Origin: an uncultured Chlorobiaceae bacterium
GTDB lineage: Bacteria > Bacteroidota > Chlorobiia > Chlorobiales > Chlorobiaceae
Length of the DNA: 64,000 nt
Direction of reading: 5' to 3'
Assembly: GCA_903882665.1 (NCBI GenBank)
Contig: CAIRXW010000045.1
Coordinates: forward strand, 62,001 to 126,000
The notes under the pieces were generated by a model that ran no database searches, was not told the DNA's origin, and saw nothing but the letters and a program-made list of their open reading frames with translations. Numbering within the stretch: the first letter of the stretch is position 1; each line of letters opens with the position of its first letter. This document shows positions 50,368 to 61,274 of the stretch, piece after piece. The position numbers and the translations under genes are program-made.

Positions 50368-51369
50368 TCATATTTTTGCAGCTTTGATGGCAAAGGCGCA
50401 GACGAGCATTCCGGCAACCAGAAAGTTTTGCGCAATGGCATTGTAGCGAACGTCCATAGTCGCCGGTGATTTTACGAGAGCGAACTGCAAGAAAAATTGC
50501 GGAATGATGAGGGCTCCGACAATGATTCCATAACTGCTCTGGCCGATCATGAAGAGGTAGGCAGATGCAAGGAGCTGACCGGCATTGATGAGCACAGCAG
50601 CAATCAGTGCGGCTTTGGTCTCCCCGAAGGCAACAGGAAGTGTTCTGATGCCCACCTGCCGGTCACCCTCCATTGATTTGAAGTCGTTGATGGTCATGGT
50701 GCCAGTGCTCGACAGGGTGAATAGCGCGGCAACAATCAGTGATGGCTGAAGCGATGAGAGGGTAACGTTGGGGTTATAGGCGATCTCGCCGGCTATCCAT
50801 GGTATGATGAGGTAGGAGACGGCAACAATGATATTGCCCGCCCAAAGCCGTTTTTTCAGTTTGATGGGGTTTGCGCTGTAGAGGTGCGCATTGATAATGC
50901 CGATGATAACGTAAAAGCCGATGAGCGGATGAATCAGATAACCGGTCATAACAGAAAGAATTGACCAGAGTGCAATAAGGATGGTGGCATTTTTGAGCGA
51001 AATGGCACCACCGGGTATGGGGCGGTTCGGTTCGTTGATTTCATCGAGATCACGATCAAAATAGTCGTTGAGCATCTGGCAGGTTCCGCTTGCCAGCGGG
51101 CCGGTCAGCAGCATGGCGAGAAAAAATTTCATGCCCGAAACCTCCTTCCATCCAAAAGCGCCGCTTGCTACCGCTCCGCAGAGAAAGCTCCACATGACCG
51201 GAATCCAGGTGACCGGTTTAAGGAAGCGGATAATCAGCGCCAGTTTGGAGAGGTTCTCAACCGGCATTGGCCGGGCTTGAACCAGTTTGCGGACGCTCAA
51301 GGGCGTTGTGAACTCGCCATGATCTGGCTGATGAGGCTCTGAACTTTTGCTGGGACGAAAATCACTCAC
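50368..51369 (-). CDS. bchG: (bacterio)chlorophyll synthase, UbiA family
   Basis: NDYFDRDLDEINEPNRPIPGGAIS, INDFKSMEGDRQVGIRTLPVAFG; could be bchG or chlG paralog. Confidence 0.88.
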   Translation of the reverse strand: MSDFRPSKSSEPHQPDHGEFTTPLSVRKLVQARPMPVENLSKLALIIRFLKPVTWIPVMWSFLCGAVASGAFGWKEVSGMKFFLAMLLTGPLASGTCQMLNDYFDRDLDEINEPNRPIPGGAISLKNATILIALWSILSVMTGYLIHPLIGFYVIIGIINAHLYSANPIKLKKRLWAGNIIVAVSYLIIPWIAGEIAYNPNVTLSSLQPSLIVAALFTLSSTGTMTINDFKSMEGDRQVGIRTLPVAFGETKAALIAAVLINAGQLLASAYLFMIGQSSYGIIVGALIIPQFFLQFALVKSPATMDVRYNAIAQNFLVAGMLVCAFAIKAAKI

Positions 51370-51593
51370 ACGTACAGACTTAGGTTTGAGAAATGCTTAT
51401 AGCTTGGAAAATAACAGGTAAAACTGAAGAATAGGAATCATCAGCCATAAAAGTGTACCGTTGTCACATAATATCCTGAAATATCCGGAAGAATTTTTTT
51501 AAACTGGAGAGACGGATCTGATCTTACGCTTTTAATAGCCGATAAAATCCGGTTTTGTTTATACATCACGATTTAAAAGGGGAGAGAGGTGTT

Positions 51594-52058
51594 ATGGTTG
51601 CTCGTCGTTTGTTCAAGGAGATGAAAAAAACATTTCTCTTTCACGCCATTGCGGCCCACTTCAGCAATGGGCTGATTCCTGTGGCTGTACTCTATCTGCT
51701 CTTGACCCTTTCAACGGGGAATGGCTATTTTGAGCATACCGTCGAGCACCTGATTGTCATTGTCCTGCTTGCCATTCCGGTCTCCTTTTTTTCAGGTATC
51801 CATGACTGGAAAACGAAATATCGTGCGGCCAAAGCGCCAATTTTTATAAACAAAATAAGGCTTTCCGGGCTGCTTTTTCTGTTGTGCACCTCTGCCGTTG
51901 CTCTTCGGCTCTCCATCCCTGATGTGATGAGCCGTCAGGGTATAGAACACTGGCTCTATCTTGTGCTGCTTTTTTCCATGTTGCCTGTTGTGACGCTGCT
52001 CGGTCATTACGGCGGCAAACTTTCTGCCCAGTCACGACAATCCCCCAAGCTATCATAA
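51594..52058 (+). CDS. hypothetical membrane protein
   Basis: Four hydrophobic segments; start ATG 51594. Confidence 0.65.
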   Translation: MVARRLFKEMKKTFLFHAIAAHFSNGLIPVAVLYLLLTLSTGNGYFEHTVEHLIVIVLLAIPVSFFSGIHDWKTKYRAAKAPIFINKIRLSGLLFLLCTSAVALRLSIPDVMSRQGIEHWLYLVLLFSMLPVVTLLGHYGGKLSAQSRQSPKLS

Positions 52059-52102
52059 GGGAGTAAACGCGTAATTTATTATAACCAAAACAAACGTGTT
52101 TT

Positions 52103-52729
52103 ATGATCGACCGTGCTGTGCTTTTTGCATTTTTTTCGACATCAGTTCTTCTTGCCCTCTCTCCTGGCCCTGACAACCTTTTTGTTTTGGCTCAATCGGC
52201 CCAGAATGGCCGGACGGCGGGTCTTTTTGTAACACTCGGTCTTGCTACAGGGCTGATTGGTCATACGATTGCTGTTGCCTTTGGTCTTGCCGCCATTGTG
52301 CACTCTTCGACGTTTGCCGTCGCCATCCTGAAGTTTTTGGGCGCGGCATACCTCCTTTATCTTGCCTGGCAGGCGATCAGGGCAGGCGCTTCAACTGGTG
52401 AACAGGAGCGGCTACCCTCTCTCTCCTGGGGAAGTCTCTACCGGCGGGGAATTGTCATGAATCTGACCAATCCCAAGGTCTCCTTCTTTTTTATGGCTTT
52501 TCTGCCACAGTTTGCCGATTCGCGTCATGGTTCGATGATGGTGCAGTTCTTTATGCTCGGGGCTTTATTTATTACGGCAACTCTATTGGTTTTCAGCGCC
52601 ATCAGTTTTTTTGCCGGTGGACTTGGCGACAAGTTCCGTAACTCCCTCTTTGCACAGAAAACAGTCAACAGGATAGCCGCCGCAGTATTTGTTGGTCTTG
52701 CCATTAAACTGGCAATTTCGGAACGCTGA
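52103..52729 (+). CDS. LysE/RhtB-family transporter
   Basis: LALSPGPDNLFVLAQSAQNGRTAGLFVTLGLATG, NLTNPKVSFFFMAFLPQF. Confidence 0.95.
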   Translation: MIDRAVLFAFFSTSVLLALSPGPDNLFVLAQSAQNGRTAGLFVTLGLATGLIGHTIAVAFGLAAIVHSSTFAVAILKFLGAAYLLYLAWQAIRAGASTGEQERLPSLSWGSLYRRGIVMNLTNPKVSFFFMAFLPQFADSRHGSMMVQFFMLGALFITATLLVFSAISFFAGGLGDKFRNSLFAQKTVNRIAAAVFVGLAIKLAISER

Positions 52730-52818
52730 ATGACTTTTGCCGGTTCTCCTTATAACATTTCCTGCTATTTGATGATTGTTGCTGATGTTTTTAGCTATGA
52801 CCTAAACAGAGAGAGATC

Positions 52819-53931
52819 ATGTCATACATTCCGCTCATTCCATTATCAGAACTGCCTGAAAACAGTCACAAATCAGTTTGGCTTGGCAAAAAGAGCATTG
52901 CCCTGTTTCATTACAGTGGTGTCATTACTGCCCTTGAGAACACCTGTATCCACCAAGGAGGGGATCTCGGGCAGGGGTTTATCCAGACGCTTGACGACGG
53001 AGAGCTTTACGTGGCTTGTCCCTGGCATGGGTGGCAGTACAACCTGAAGAGCGGTCATGCCCCTCATGGTTACAAGGATCGACAGGCGCTCTATGATGTC
53101 GTTATCGAGAACGGCACGATCATGGTGTCGGAAGAGCCAGTCACAAAAGCTTTCAAGGCAGCCCATGAGGTTGATCCTGTTGCTGATCTCAGAAAACTTG
53201 ATTATCAGACGACGGAGAAGAGTCTTAATGTGCTCGGTATTTCCACCACCAATATGAATTCCGATCTGCCCCGGCCATCAACCTCTGAAACCGCATTGCA
53301 GCAGGCTCTCGATTTTGCGGTCTCCGAGTTTGGGGCTTCAACGAAAATGATCAGGCTAAGAGATTTGAATTTCAGGCATTGCGAAGGGTATTACAGCCGT
53401 CATGAGAGAGCTTGTACCTGGCCCTGTTCCATATCGGAAATGGATGGAGAGGACGGGATGAATGAAATTTACCGCGCAATGGTATTGTGGGCGGATGCCG
53501 TAATCCTCGCGACACCAATCAGGTGGGGTAATGCGTCATCGCTTTATTATAAAATGGCTGAACGCCTTAACACGGTACAGAATCAGATAACTCTCCATGA
53601 CAAGGTGCTGATCAAAAAAAAGGTGGCGTCGTTCATTATCACTGGAGGACAGGATAATGTTCAGGGGGTAGCCGGAAATCTCAATTCGTTTTTCACTGAC
53701 CTTGGCTTTACCTTGCCGCCATTTAATTTTCTTGGCTGGAGCAGAGGCTGGATTGCCGAGGATACCGAAAACAATTACAACTCGTTTTTCAAAAGCCGCT
53801 ATGTGAAACGCTCGGTCAGGGAACTGGTGACCAATACGGTACAATTGGTTATGCAGATCAAGAATATGGATGCTTCACATCTTCAGACGCCGAAACCGAA
53901 AATTTCCGAATCAGGGAACCTGCCGGGATAA
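52819..53931 (+). CDS. Rieske [2Fe-2S] - NADPH-dependent FMN reductase-like fusion protein
   Basis: N-term CIHQGG...CPWHGW Rieske ligands; C-term flavodoxin-like fold with ADAVILATPIRWGNASSLYYKMAERL. Confidence 0.88.
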   Translation: MSYIPLIPLSELPENSHKSVWLGKKSIALFHYSGVITALENTCIHQGGDLGQGFIQTLDDGELYVACPWHGWQYNLKSGHAPHGYKDRQALYDVVIENGTIMVSEEPVTKAFKAAHEVDPVADLRKLDYQTTEKSLNVLGISTTNMNSDLPRPSTSETALQQALDFAVSEFGASTKMIRLRDLNFRHCEGYYSRHERACTWPCSISEMDGEDGMNEIYRAMVLWADAVILATPIRWGNASSLYYKMAERLNTVQNQITLHDKVLIKKKVASFIITGGQDNVQGVAGNLNSFFTDLGFTLPPFNFLGWSRGWIAEDTENNYNSFFKSRYVKRSVRELVTNTVQLVMQIKNMDASHLQTPKPKISESGNLPG

Positions 53932-54194
53932 TATCCTGCAAATGATTTCAGGAAAAATAGTTATGGATTGCTTTGTTTTTTGTGGCGCAAATATGTACAA
54001 TAAGCTGTGCAAAAATCACTTTTTATTACGGCTATTTACGGGAAGAATCAATCTTGAAAAAATCTTTGCCCTTGATTTTTATTGTTGTGAATTAAGGATA
54101 CTTTGATTTGTAGTCAGCATTTTAGGAATACGTAGAATTTTTTAAAAAACAAGTTCTCTCAAGTTCAGAAATAGAATAAAGCAGATCATCTCTC

Positions 54195-55508
54195 ATGACT
54201 GACAAGCTCCTGATATTCGGGATGCCCCTTCAACGGAAGCAGACCTCCAATAGCCGCCCGCAACTTTTTTCCGGCGGGTTGATTCCTTTCCGGGTGTTCG
54301 TGATCCTTTTGTTTGTGGCGGCCATGCTCTTTTCCTCACCTCTTCCTGCGCAGACAAAAGATGAAGAGCCGCAGTTTCAGGTGCCAATAAGCTCATATAT
54401 TGTCAAAGAGAGGGGGCGCACTGTACCTTTGATGGCAAAGGATATCGAGAGGGCGGTCTCTCCGGCAAGCCTGACAAAGATACTTACCTGTGTCATGGCA
54501 ATTGAAAGCGGGAGGCTGGAAGAGGATGTTGTGATTACAAAAGAGGCGACAATGGTTGAACCGTCAAAAGCAGGGTTTCACCAGGGGGATAAAATCCGGC
54601 TGATTGATCTGGTCAAGGCCGCATTGGTCAACTCAAGTAACGATGCCGCATTTGCCATAGCCATACATCTTTCCGGCAATGTTAATTCGTTTGTTGCAGC
54701 CATGAACTACCGGGCTCAGCGAATCGGTATGAGAAATTCAAGATTTACCAATCCGGCTGGCTTTGACAACGGCATCTATACTGGCAACTCCTCCACAGCA
54801 GAGGATCTTTTGCGTCTTACAGAATATGCCGTGAGAAATCATGTTTTCAATCAGGTAGCGAGACTTGAGGAGGCTGTTTTTATGGAGCAGACGACCCGCA
54901 AGCTTTATTGCCTGAAAACCCACAACAAGCTTCTCGATAAATATCCCTACGCTGTTGGCATTAAAACCGGCTATACCACCAGGGCAGGGAAGTGTCTGAT
55001 TGCGAGGGCTGTCAAGGATAACCACGATATTCTCCTCGTGATGCTGAATGCAAAAACAGACCGATGGAATGTTGCTGTCGATATTTTTGATACGGCATTT
55101 TCATCAAGCCAGCCAAATCCGGAGTTGTTTGGCCGGATATTTCGAAGTGAATCAGGCTCTGCGGGGGTTCCGGTTAGAGCGTCCGTAGCAAGGGTAGACA
55201 AAAGAGAGAACAACAGAACGATGTCCAGGCATAAGTTGACGAAACGCTTGATTGCCGGATTCAGGAGCAGCAGAAGAACGAAGCATCATACCATTGCCGA
55301 ATTGAGAGCCAGCGGTAATTCGAAGAGGTATTTGGTTACTCGACTGAAAAACAGCAGGAGTTCGAACAGTCATCTGCTTGCAGGGGTGAAACACGGTCAC
55401 AGAGTGAAAAATCGCGAAGTTGTTTCGTCAAAACCAATCAGGAAAAACAGAAGGAGAGTGGCAACGGCTTGTCCGCAAGTGATTATCAATACAAGCCGCT
55501 TCTCATGA
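54195..55508 (+). CDS. D-alanyl-D-alanine carboxypeptidase (PBP5/6-like) with long basic C-terminus
   Basis: SPASLTKILT (SxxK), SSND (SxN), GIKTGYTTRAGKCL (KTG). Confidence 0.95.
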   Translation: MTDKLLIFGMPLQRKQTSNSRPQLFSGGLIPFRVFVILLFVAAMLFSSPLPAQTKDEEPQFQVPISSYIVKERGRTVPLMAKDIERAVSPASLTKILTCVMAIESGRLEEDVVITKEATMVEPSKAGFHQGDKIRLIDLVKAALVNSSNDAAFAIAIHLSGNVNSFVAAMNYRAQRIGMRNSRFTNPAGFDNGIYTGNSSTAEDLLRLTEYAVRNHVFNQVARLEEAVFMEQTTRKLYCLKTHNKLLDKYPYAVGIKTGYTTRAGKCLIARAVKDNHDILLVMLNAKTDRWNVAVDIFDTAFSSSQPNPELFGRIFRSESGSAGVPVRASVARVDKRENNRTMSRHKLTKRLIAGFRSSRRTKHHTIAELRASGNSKRYLVTRLKNSRSSNSHLLAGVKHGHRVKNREVVSSKPIRKNRRRVATACPQVIINTSRFS

Positions 55509-55565
55509 TACTGATGATTGGGCTGTAGTAACACAGTAGTAACCAGAGTCAAACAAGAGAGAAAA

Positions 55566-55868
55566 ATGATCAAACATATCGTCCTATGGCGGTTGAAAGA
55601 GATGGCTGATGGCAATGACAGGCAAACCAATGCAACACTTATCAAGGAAAAACTTACGGCGTTGCGGGGAAGAATTCCTGGGATGACGGCTCTTGAGGTA
55701 GGATTTGATTTCAGCAGAAATGACAGCTCATGCGATGTTGTTTTGTATAGTGAATTTGCCGATCGCCAGGCTCTCGAAGCCTATCAGGCAAATCCGGAAC
55801 ATGAAGCATTGAAACCCTTTATCGGCATGGCAACCATTGAACGCAGGATTGCAGATTACGAGGTTTAA
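55566..55868 (+). CDS. Dabb/stress-responsive A/B-barrel domain protein
   Basis: MIKHIVLWRLKE..., VLYSEFADRQALEAYQANPEHEALKPFI. Confidence 0.92.
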   Translation: MIKHIVLWRLKEMADGNDRQTNATLIKEKLTALRGRIPGMTALEVGFDFSRNDSSCDVVLYSEFADRQALEAYQANPEHEALKPFIGMATIERRIADYEV

Positions 55869-55873
55869 GGAGA

Positions 55874-55918
55874 ACAATAAAAAAGCGGACAGGCAAAGGC
55901 CGTCCGCTTTTTTATTGT
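55874..55918. terminator. bidirectional intrinsic terminator
   Basis: ACAATAAAAAAGCGGAC-N-GTCCGCTTTTTTATTGT perfect inverted repeat with flanking A/T runs between convergent genes. Confidence 0.9.
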
Positions 55919-55928
55919 GATCTTTTTC

Positions 55929-56117
55929 TTATGCCTGAACGATGCACTCTGCAGGGCAGACACCAGCACAGCCCGGAGAGTCGGCGTATCCTACACATTC
56001 GGTGCAGGTGTTTGCGTCGATCTGATAAACATCATCGCCAGCCGAAATTGCATTGACCGGACATTCTGGTTCGCAGGCTCCGCAGTAGGTACATTCTTCA
56101 GTAATGTAAAGTGCCAT
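55929..56117 (-). CDS. 2[4Fe-4S] ferredoxin
   Basis: MALYITEECTYCGACEPECPVNAIS...CTECVG..DSPGCAGVCPAECI. Confidence 0.96.
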   Translation of the reverse strand: MALYITEECTYCGACEPECPVNAISAGDDVYQIDANTCTECVGYADSPGCAGVCPAECIVQA

Positions 56118-56263
56118 AGTGACTTCCTCGCTTAAATGGTTGTAAAAAAAAAGGAAAGAACGATTCGGGTGAACTTTGTTCAATATAAGATTTTTTTTTA
56201 GCTCAAAAAAAAGTCGCACAACTTAGTGCGTTATTTTGAGCGGTAAAACTTCATGTATCATGC

Positions 56264-56452
56264 TCAGACCTTGATGATACAGTCGACCGGACAGGCCTCA
56301 ACGCAGGCAGCCTCATTATGCCAGCCGATGCAGTCAATACAGACAGATTCATCAACAACATAGGTGTCGTTGCCGGCAGAAATTGCATTAACCGGACATT
56401 CTGGTTCACATGCTCCGCAGTAGGTGCATGTATCAGTGATTCGATGTGCCAT
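56264..56452 (-). CDS. 2[4Fe-4S] ferredoxin (tandem paralog)
   Basis: MAHRITDTCTYCGACEPECPVNAIS...CIDCIGWHNEAACVEACPVDCI. Confidence 0.96.
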   Translation of the reverse strand: MAHRITDTCTYCGACEPECPVNAISAGNDTYVVDESVCIDCIGWHNEAACVEACPVDCIIKV

Positions 56453-56516
56453 TTTCCTCTCCTGTTTACATTATAAAAATCACCTCGATTTTTCAATCCA
56501 GCACTTTTTCCAAACC

Positions 56517-57521
56517 TCAGGCAATATGAGAGGCGGGCTCCCTGTAATCGAAATACGGATTCCCGGAGGAGAGGTATTGCTGCACATACTCTTTTACGCC
56601 CTCCTCGATTGGTGTGAGTGATTCATTGAATCCTGCCTGCCGGAGCTTTGTAATATCCGCACAGGTGTAGTACTGGTACTTGTCCCGCAGGGTTTCCGGC
56701 ATCGGTATGTAGTTGATGACAGCTTTCCGGTTGAGTGCCGAGAAGGTTGCCGCAGCAAGGTCGTTGAAACTTCTCGGCGTTCCGCAGCCCACATTGAAGA
56801 TCCCCGCTACTGAAGGGTTTTCAATCATCCATGCCATAATTCTGGTGCAGTCTTTGACGTAGACAAAATCCCTCAACTGCTCACCGTCACGGTAGTCGGG
56901 TCTGTGCGACTGAAAAAGATTTAACGCTCCTTCTTCGCCGATCTGATGGAAGGCCTTGTAGACGACACTGCTCATATCTCCCTTGTGATACTCGTTCGGG
57001 CCGTAGACATTGAAAAATTTCAGGCCAGCCGCATGGTCGAGGAGGTGGTGCTTCAGTGCCCAGCAGTCGAAGAGCTGCTTGGAGTATCCATACATATTCA
57101 GGGGACGGAGTGCGGATAGCCCTTTAATTGAATCATTGTAACCGTTCGATCCGTCACCGTATGTTGCTGCGCTCGAAGCATAGATAAGCCGGACGTCACG
57201 CTTCATGCAGAAAGATGCAATTTTTTTTGAGTAGCCGAAATTGTTGTCGAGCAAGTGGTCGGCATCGGTTTCCGTTGTTGAACTGTTTGCTCCCATGTGG
57301 ATGATAGCCGAAACCCCTTCACATGCGTTTCGTTCAAGCAGTTCAGCAAAAAGCTTTATGGAGATACAATCAGCAAAACGGAGCCCGGAAAGGTTTCTCC
57401 ATTTTTGGTTAGTTGTGGAGCCAAGATCATCAACGACAATAATCTCCTCTTCTCCATTGCGGTTGAGCTCCCAAAGCATGGCACTGCCGATAAATCCTGC
57501 ACCGCCGGTTATTATGATCAT
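56517..57521 (-). CDS. hldD: ADP-L-glycero-D-manno-heptose-6-epimerase
   Basis: MIIITGGAGFIGSAMLWELN, HMGANSSTTE, YASSAATYGDG, NMYGYSKQLFD. Confidence 0.93.
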   Translation of the reverse strand: MIIITGGAGFIGSAMLWELNRNGEEEIIVVDDLGSTTNQKWRNLSGLRFADCISIKLFAELLERNACEGVSAIIHMGANSSTTETDADHLLDNNFGYSKKIASFCMKRDVRLIYASSAATYGDGSNGYNDSIKGLSALRPLNMYGYSKQLFDCWALKHHLLDHAAGLKFFNVYGPNEYHKGDMSSVVYKAFHQIGEEGALNLFQSHRPDYRDGEQLRDFVYVKDCTRIMAWMIENPSVAGIFNVGCGTPRSFNDLAAATFSALNRKAVINYIPMPETLRDKYQYYTCADITKLRQAGFNESLTPIEEGVKEYVQQYLSSGNPYFDYREPASHIA

Positions 57522-57599
57522 GGAGAAAAAAGTATAGATTGAGTGAAGGTTCTTCAAATATAAAGTTGGCGGGTAAAAAAACAAAAGCAAGTCATCCGC

Positions 57600-60379
57600 T
57601 TAAGGGTTCAGTGACCTATATACCGCATTCATGAGTGTTTTCGCCGAAAAAGGCTTCTGTATGAAGTTTGCCTCATCACCGTCTATTTGCTGATGAGAAA
57701 TAAGCTCTGCTGTATAACCCGACATAAAAAGCGTTTTGAGATCAGGGCGTATTGTTCGCAGTTTTTTGGAAAGTTCATTGCCATTCATTTCGGGCATAAC
57801 CACATCGGTCAGGAGCAGGTTTATCGGGCCATCGTACTCCATCGCAATGTTGAGTGCCGCACTGCATGTAAATGCTGTGAGGACACGGTATCCTCTGCTA
57901 TCGAGCATAAATCGGCAGAGTTTCAAAATATCAGGTTCATCTTCGACAACCAGTATTGTTGCATTGCCAGTGGTTTTCTCCGCTTCAGTCTGTTGTTGCC
58001 CACTTTCAGTTTGAACAGCAGATTCTTTGAAGAGGGGCAGCAAGATTCTGAAGAGGCTGCCTTCTCCCGATTTGCTTTCGCATTCGATAGAGCCGTTGTT
58101 CTGCTTCACGATACCATAGACGGTTGAAAGTCCCATTCCGGTCCCTTTCCCCACCTCTTTGGTGGTAAAGAATGGTTCAAAAATATGGGGCAGATCCTTT
58201 TTTTCAATGCCGCAGCCATTGTCGCTGACGGTAAGTGCCGCATAGTCACCGGGCACGAGGCAAGGCGTGCTGGAAGCACTATTGAAGGTATCAATATGCA
58301 CCACATGGTGGTTTCAATGGTGATGCGGCCGATGCCGGTTATGGCATCATGGGCATTGATACAGAGGTTGGCAAGAATCTGGCTGATTTGCGAGGGATCA
58401 ATCTTGCCCTGCATGAGCCTTGTTTCGGCTATCCAGACCAGCGTGACGGTTTCACCGATCAACCGCCTCAACATTGGCAGCATCTCTTCGACAATGCTGT
58501 TTATTTGAAGAATCTTTGACTGTACAGTCTGTTTTCGGGCGAATGCGAGAAGCTGACTGGTCAGATCGGCAGAGTGGGTGGCCGCTTTGTGGATGATCTC
58601 CAGGCTGGCATAGATCGGCTGTTTCGGGTCAAATTCCTCCATCATCATGTCGGTATATCCAATAATAACCCCAAGCATGTTGTTGAAGTCATGGGCAATA
58701 CCACCAGCAAGCTGGCCAACCATCTCCATTTTCTGGAAGTGCTGAAGCTGGCATTGCAGTTTTTCGAGTTCTTCATCGGCAAGCTTTTTGGCAATAATAT
58801 CCCATGCAATCTCGGCAACCATATTTACCCAATGGCGATCCTCCTCATCGTAATTGGAGGGCTTGTTTACAACCCCAAGAGTTGCCACAACCCTCTCACC
58901 TTGCAGGAGAGGAACTACCAGTGTTCGCATGATCAAGGCATGGCAATTCGGTGGTTTTTTTCCATCCTCAATTGCATTGTAATTATTGTTGATCACGGCA
59001 TCCCTCTTTTCTGTGGCCTCACACCATAACCCGGTTTCATTCAGCGATGGATGTGGTGCGCCAGTTGCAGCCTCTTTACGTAAGCTCTTTTGCATGTTGG
59101 TTGACATGACTTGTATCGCAGAGGGAAGGTGGTTGTTGCCGAAAAGGTTACAGAAGCCGATGGCGCTTTCTGTCAACTGTTCAGCTTCGTCAATGGTCGC
59201 CAGAAGTAATGCTTCCACTGAATGAGTTGCGGCCATTTCGAACAGGCGGATGCGAAATGCAGAGAGCCTTTCAAGGTGCTTCCGCTGATTGATATCATGG
59301 ATAATGCAGTAGACAAGAGCTTTGCCATTGATGTCAACTTTATTGGCAAATACCTCTACTTCACGGATGGAACTGTCCGCTCTGAGGTGACGAAAGGTAA
59401 AAGAGAGTTGTTGTGATGATACCCATTTTTTCAGGACTTGCGTTACCACTTCCGGAGGGAGCGTATTGATTTCATGGATGCGCATCTGTTTTAGCGCTTC
59501 AATCGACCAGCCATAAAAGTCCTCCGCTGCCTGATTGGCATTAACGATATAGCCTGTATCAGGATCCAAAATGAGCTGAATTGCGGAGTGGCTTTCAAAG
59601 AGCCTCCTGAATCGCTCCTCGTTTTGCTGTAATGCCTCTTCGCCCTGCTTGCGCTCGGTAATGTCGATGCCCATCCCGATAAGGAAACGGTCGCCATTGA
59701 TGATGATCCGATTCCCGGTCATGATGAACCAGCGAAATTCCGGCTCTCCGCGAAGAAGTACCCGCCCTTCAACGACCTCTTCGTTGCCAAGAGTGAAGAC
59801 GTTAAGGATTTTTTCTGAGATGAGCGGTCGATCATCAGGATGAATTGTCTCAATGGCCTCCAAACCAGCCATCTCGCGTTCACTTTTGCCGACAATGGTG
59901 TCACGCTGGTAGCTGTTCCATCCAACATATCGACCGTTGGCGTCAAGGATGTAAAAGGTTCCAGGAATAGATTCTATAATGGCTTTACTGATTGCCTGCT
60001 CATTTTTCAGTGTCAGCTCACTTAATTTCAGATCGGTCACATCTTGTTTGATGATCAAAAGTTGAGTGACCTCACCGTCCCTGGAGAGAGTGGGATAGAT
60101 GGTATGGCGCAGAATCCGATTGTTGCGTTCATCCTCCCATGAGAACTCTTTTTTTGAGTGAAACACCTCTTCGGCCTTTTCCCTCCGGTAAGATGAAATT
60201 TCAGAAGGAAGCAGAGTGTATACATTGGTGCCAACACACTCTTGCGGGAGTTTCTGAAACCGGGCAGCAAAAGCCTCGTTTGCATCAAGAATCACCCCAT
60301 CCCGGTTCATGATGAAGACCAGTTCAGGAAAAGAGTCAAACCATTTGGGAGTGGTTTTTTGGCATTGCTCTTCACCCAT
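57600..60379 (-). pseudogene. multi-PAS/GAF hybrid sensor histidine kinase, frameshifted in the HATPase domain
   Basis: ORF 58106-60379 (PAS repeats, [33 protein letters not shown]) continues in another frame in 57600-58304 (DNGCGI, FEPFFTTKEVGKGTGMGLSTVYGIV, then receiver VVEDE...LLTDVVMPEMNG). Confidence 0.88.
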
Positions 60380-60651
60380 TTCGCTTTTCGTTTTTCTGTA
60401 GGTATTGGATGGTATGCATGAGGGTCAGATCATGATTTTGGGCGTCGGTCACATTTTCAGCACACACGAATCTTGCCGTGAGTCACGATCTGATCTCAAC
60501 CTACAGGCTCGCTTTGAGCCAATGTGTGAGATAAACAGGCCTCTACGTCGTAGTATAACGATTTCAGCATGTTACTCAACCATTTTTCCCCTCAATAGAA
60601 CCGTAATTGGCTTTTTTGCAAAGAAAATGATCTTCCGGTTACCCTCTAAAG

Positions 60652-61086
60652 CTAACTTGCTTTAAGATGACCCATCTCTACGAGGTTTGTTTTTGATAAC
60701 ATTTTCCTCCCCCAGAAGAGCCAGAGTCTGACGGTTTCGACCGGCTTACCCACAATCTCTGAAATCTGGCGGTGTTTCATGCCCGATATTTCGCTCAATA
60801 GAACTGAGAGTTTGATATCTGCAGACCACTGCATCAGTGAATCGACAAGCTGAAGATTGCTCCTGCAGGGCGTTTCGACTTTACAGAAATTGGTTTGCTG
60901 GCCAAATCTGGCGACATAGCACTCCCTGAACGTTCTCAGCAACTCACTCTCTCCAGTCACGGTATGTGCGGAGAGGTAGGTAGTATAGACAAGCTCCTGA
61001 GAGATATCCTCATTCCCTGTCATCCAGTAGGCAAGAGAATAGAGATCATCAACAAGATCAAGAGCTGTTTTTTTTATCCGTTTCAT
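60652..61086 (-). CDS. short ECF sigma-factor-like protein
   Basis: LVDDLYSLAYWMTGNEDISQELVYTTYLSAHT (sigma2-like) and VLLSEISGMKHRQISEIVGKPVETVRLWLFWGRKML (sigma4-like). Confidence 0.75.
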   Translation of the reverse strand: MKRIKKTALDLVDDLYSLAYWMTGNEDISQELVYTTYLSAHTVTGESELLRTFRECYVARFGQQTNFCKVETPCRSNLQLVDSLMQWSADIKLSVLLSEISGMKHRQISEIVGKPVETVRLWLFWGRKMLSKTNLVEMGHLKAS

Positions 61087-61274
61087 CTCTCCTCCTTTAT
61101 AATTGGATTATTTTTGTCCTGTTTTAATGTATAAAAAAAATGAGGATTGTCCAGATTTTTTTCATTGAATTGTTTGAAAAAGATGTTTTTTAAAGAAAAC
61201 ACGTGCAGGTACCGTTTTTTGCGGTTCAACCTGACGTTTTGACCGCTTTACCGCAACGAATAGAGAGAAGCAGC

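Noticed and set aside
58250-58320. Programmed ribosomal frameshift in the sensor kinase
   Set aside because: No slippery heptamer or downstream stimulatory structure is evident. A mutation or sequencing error is simpler.
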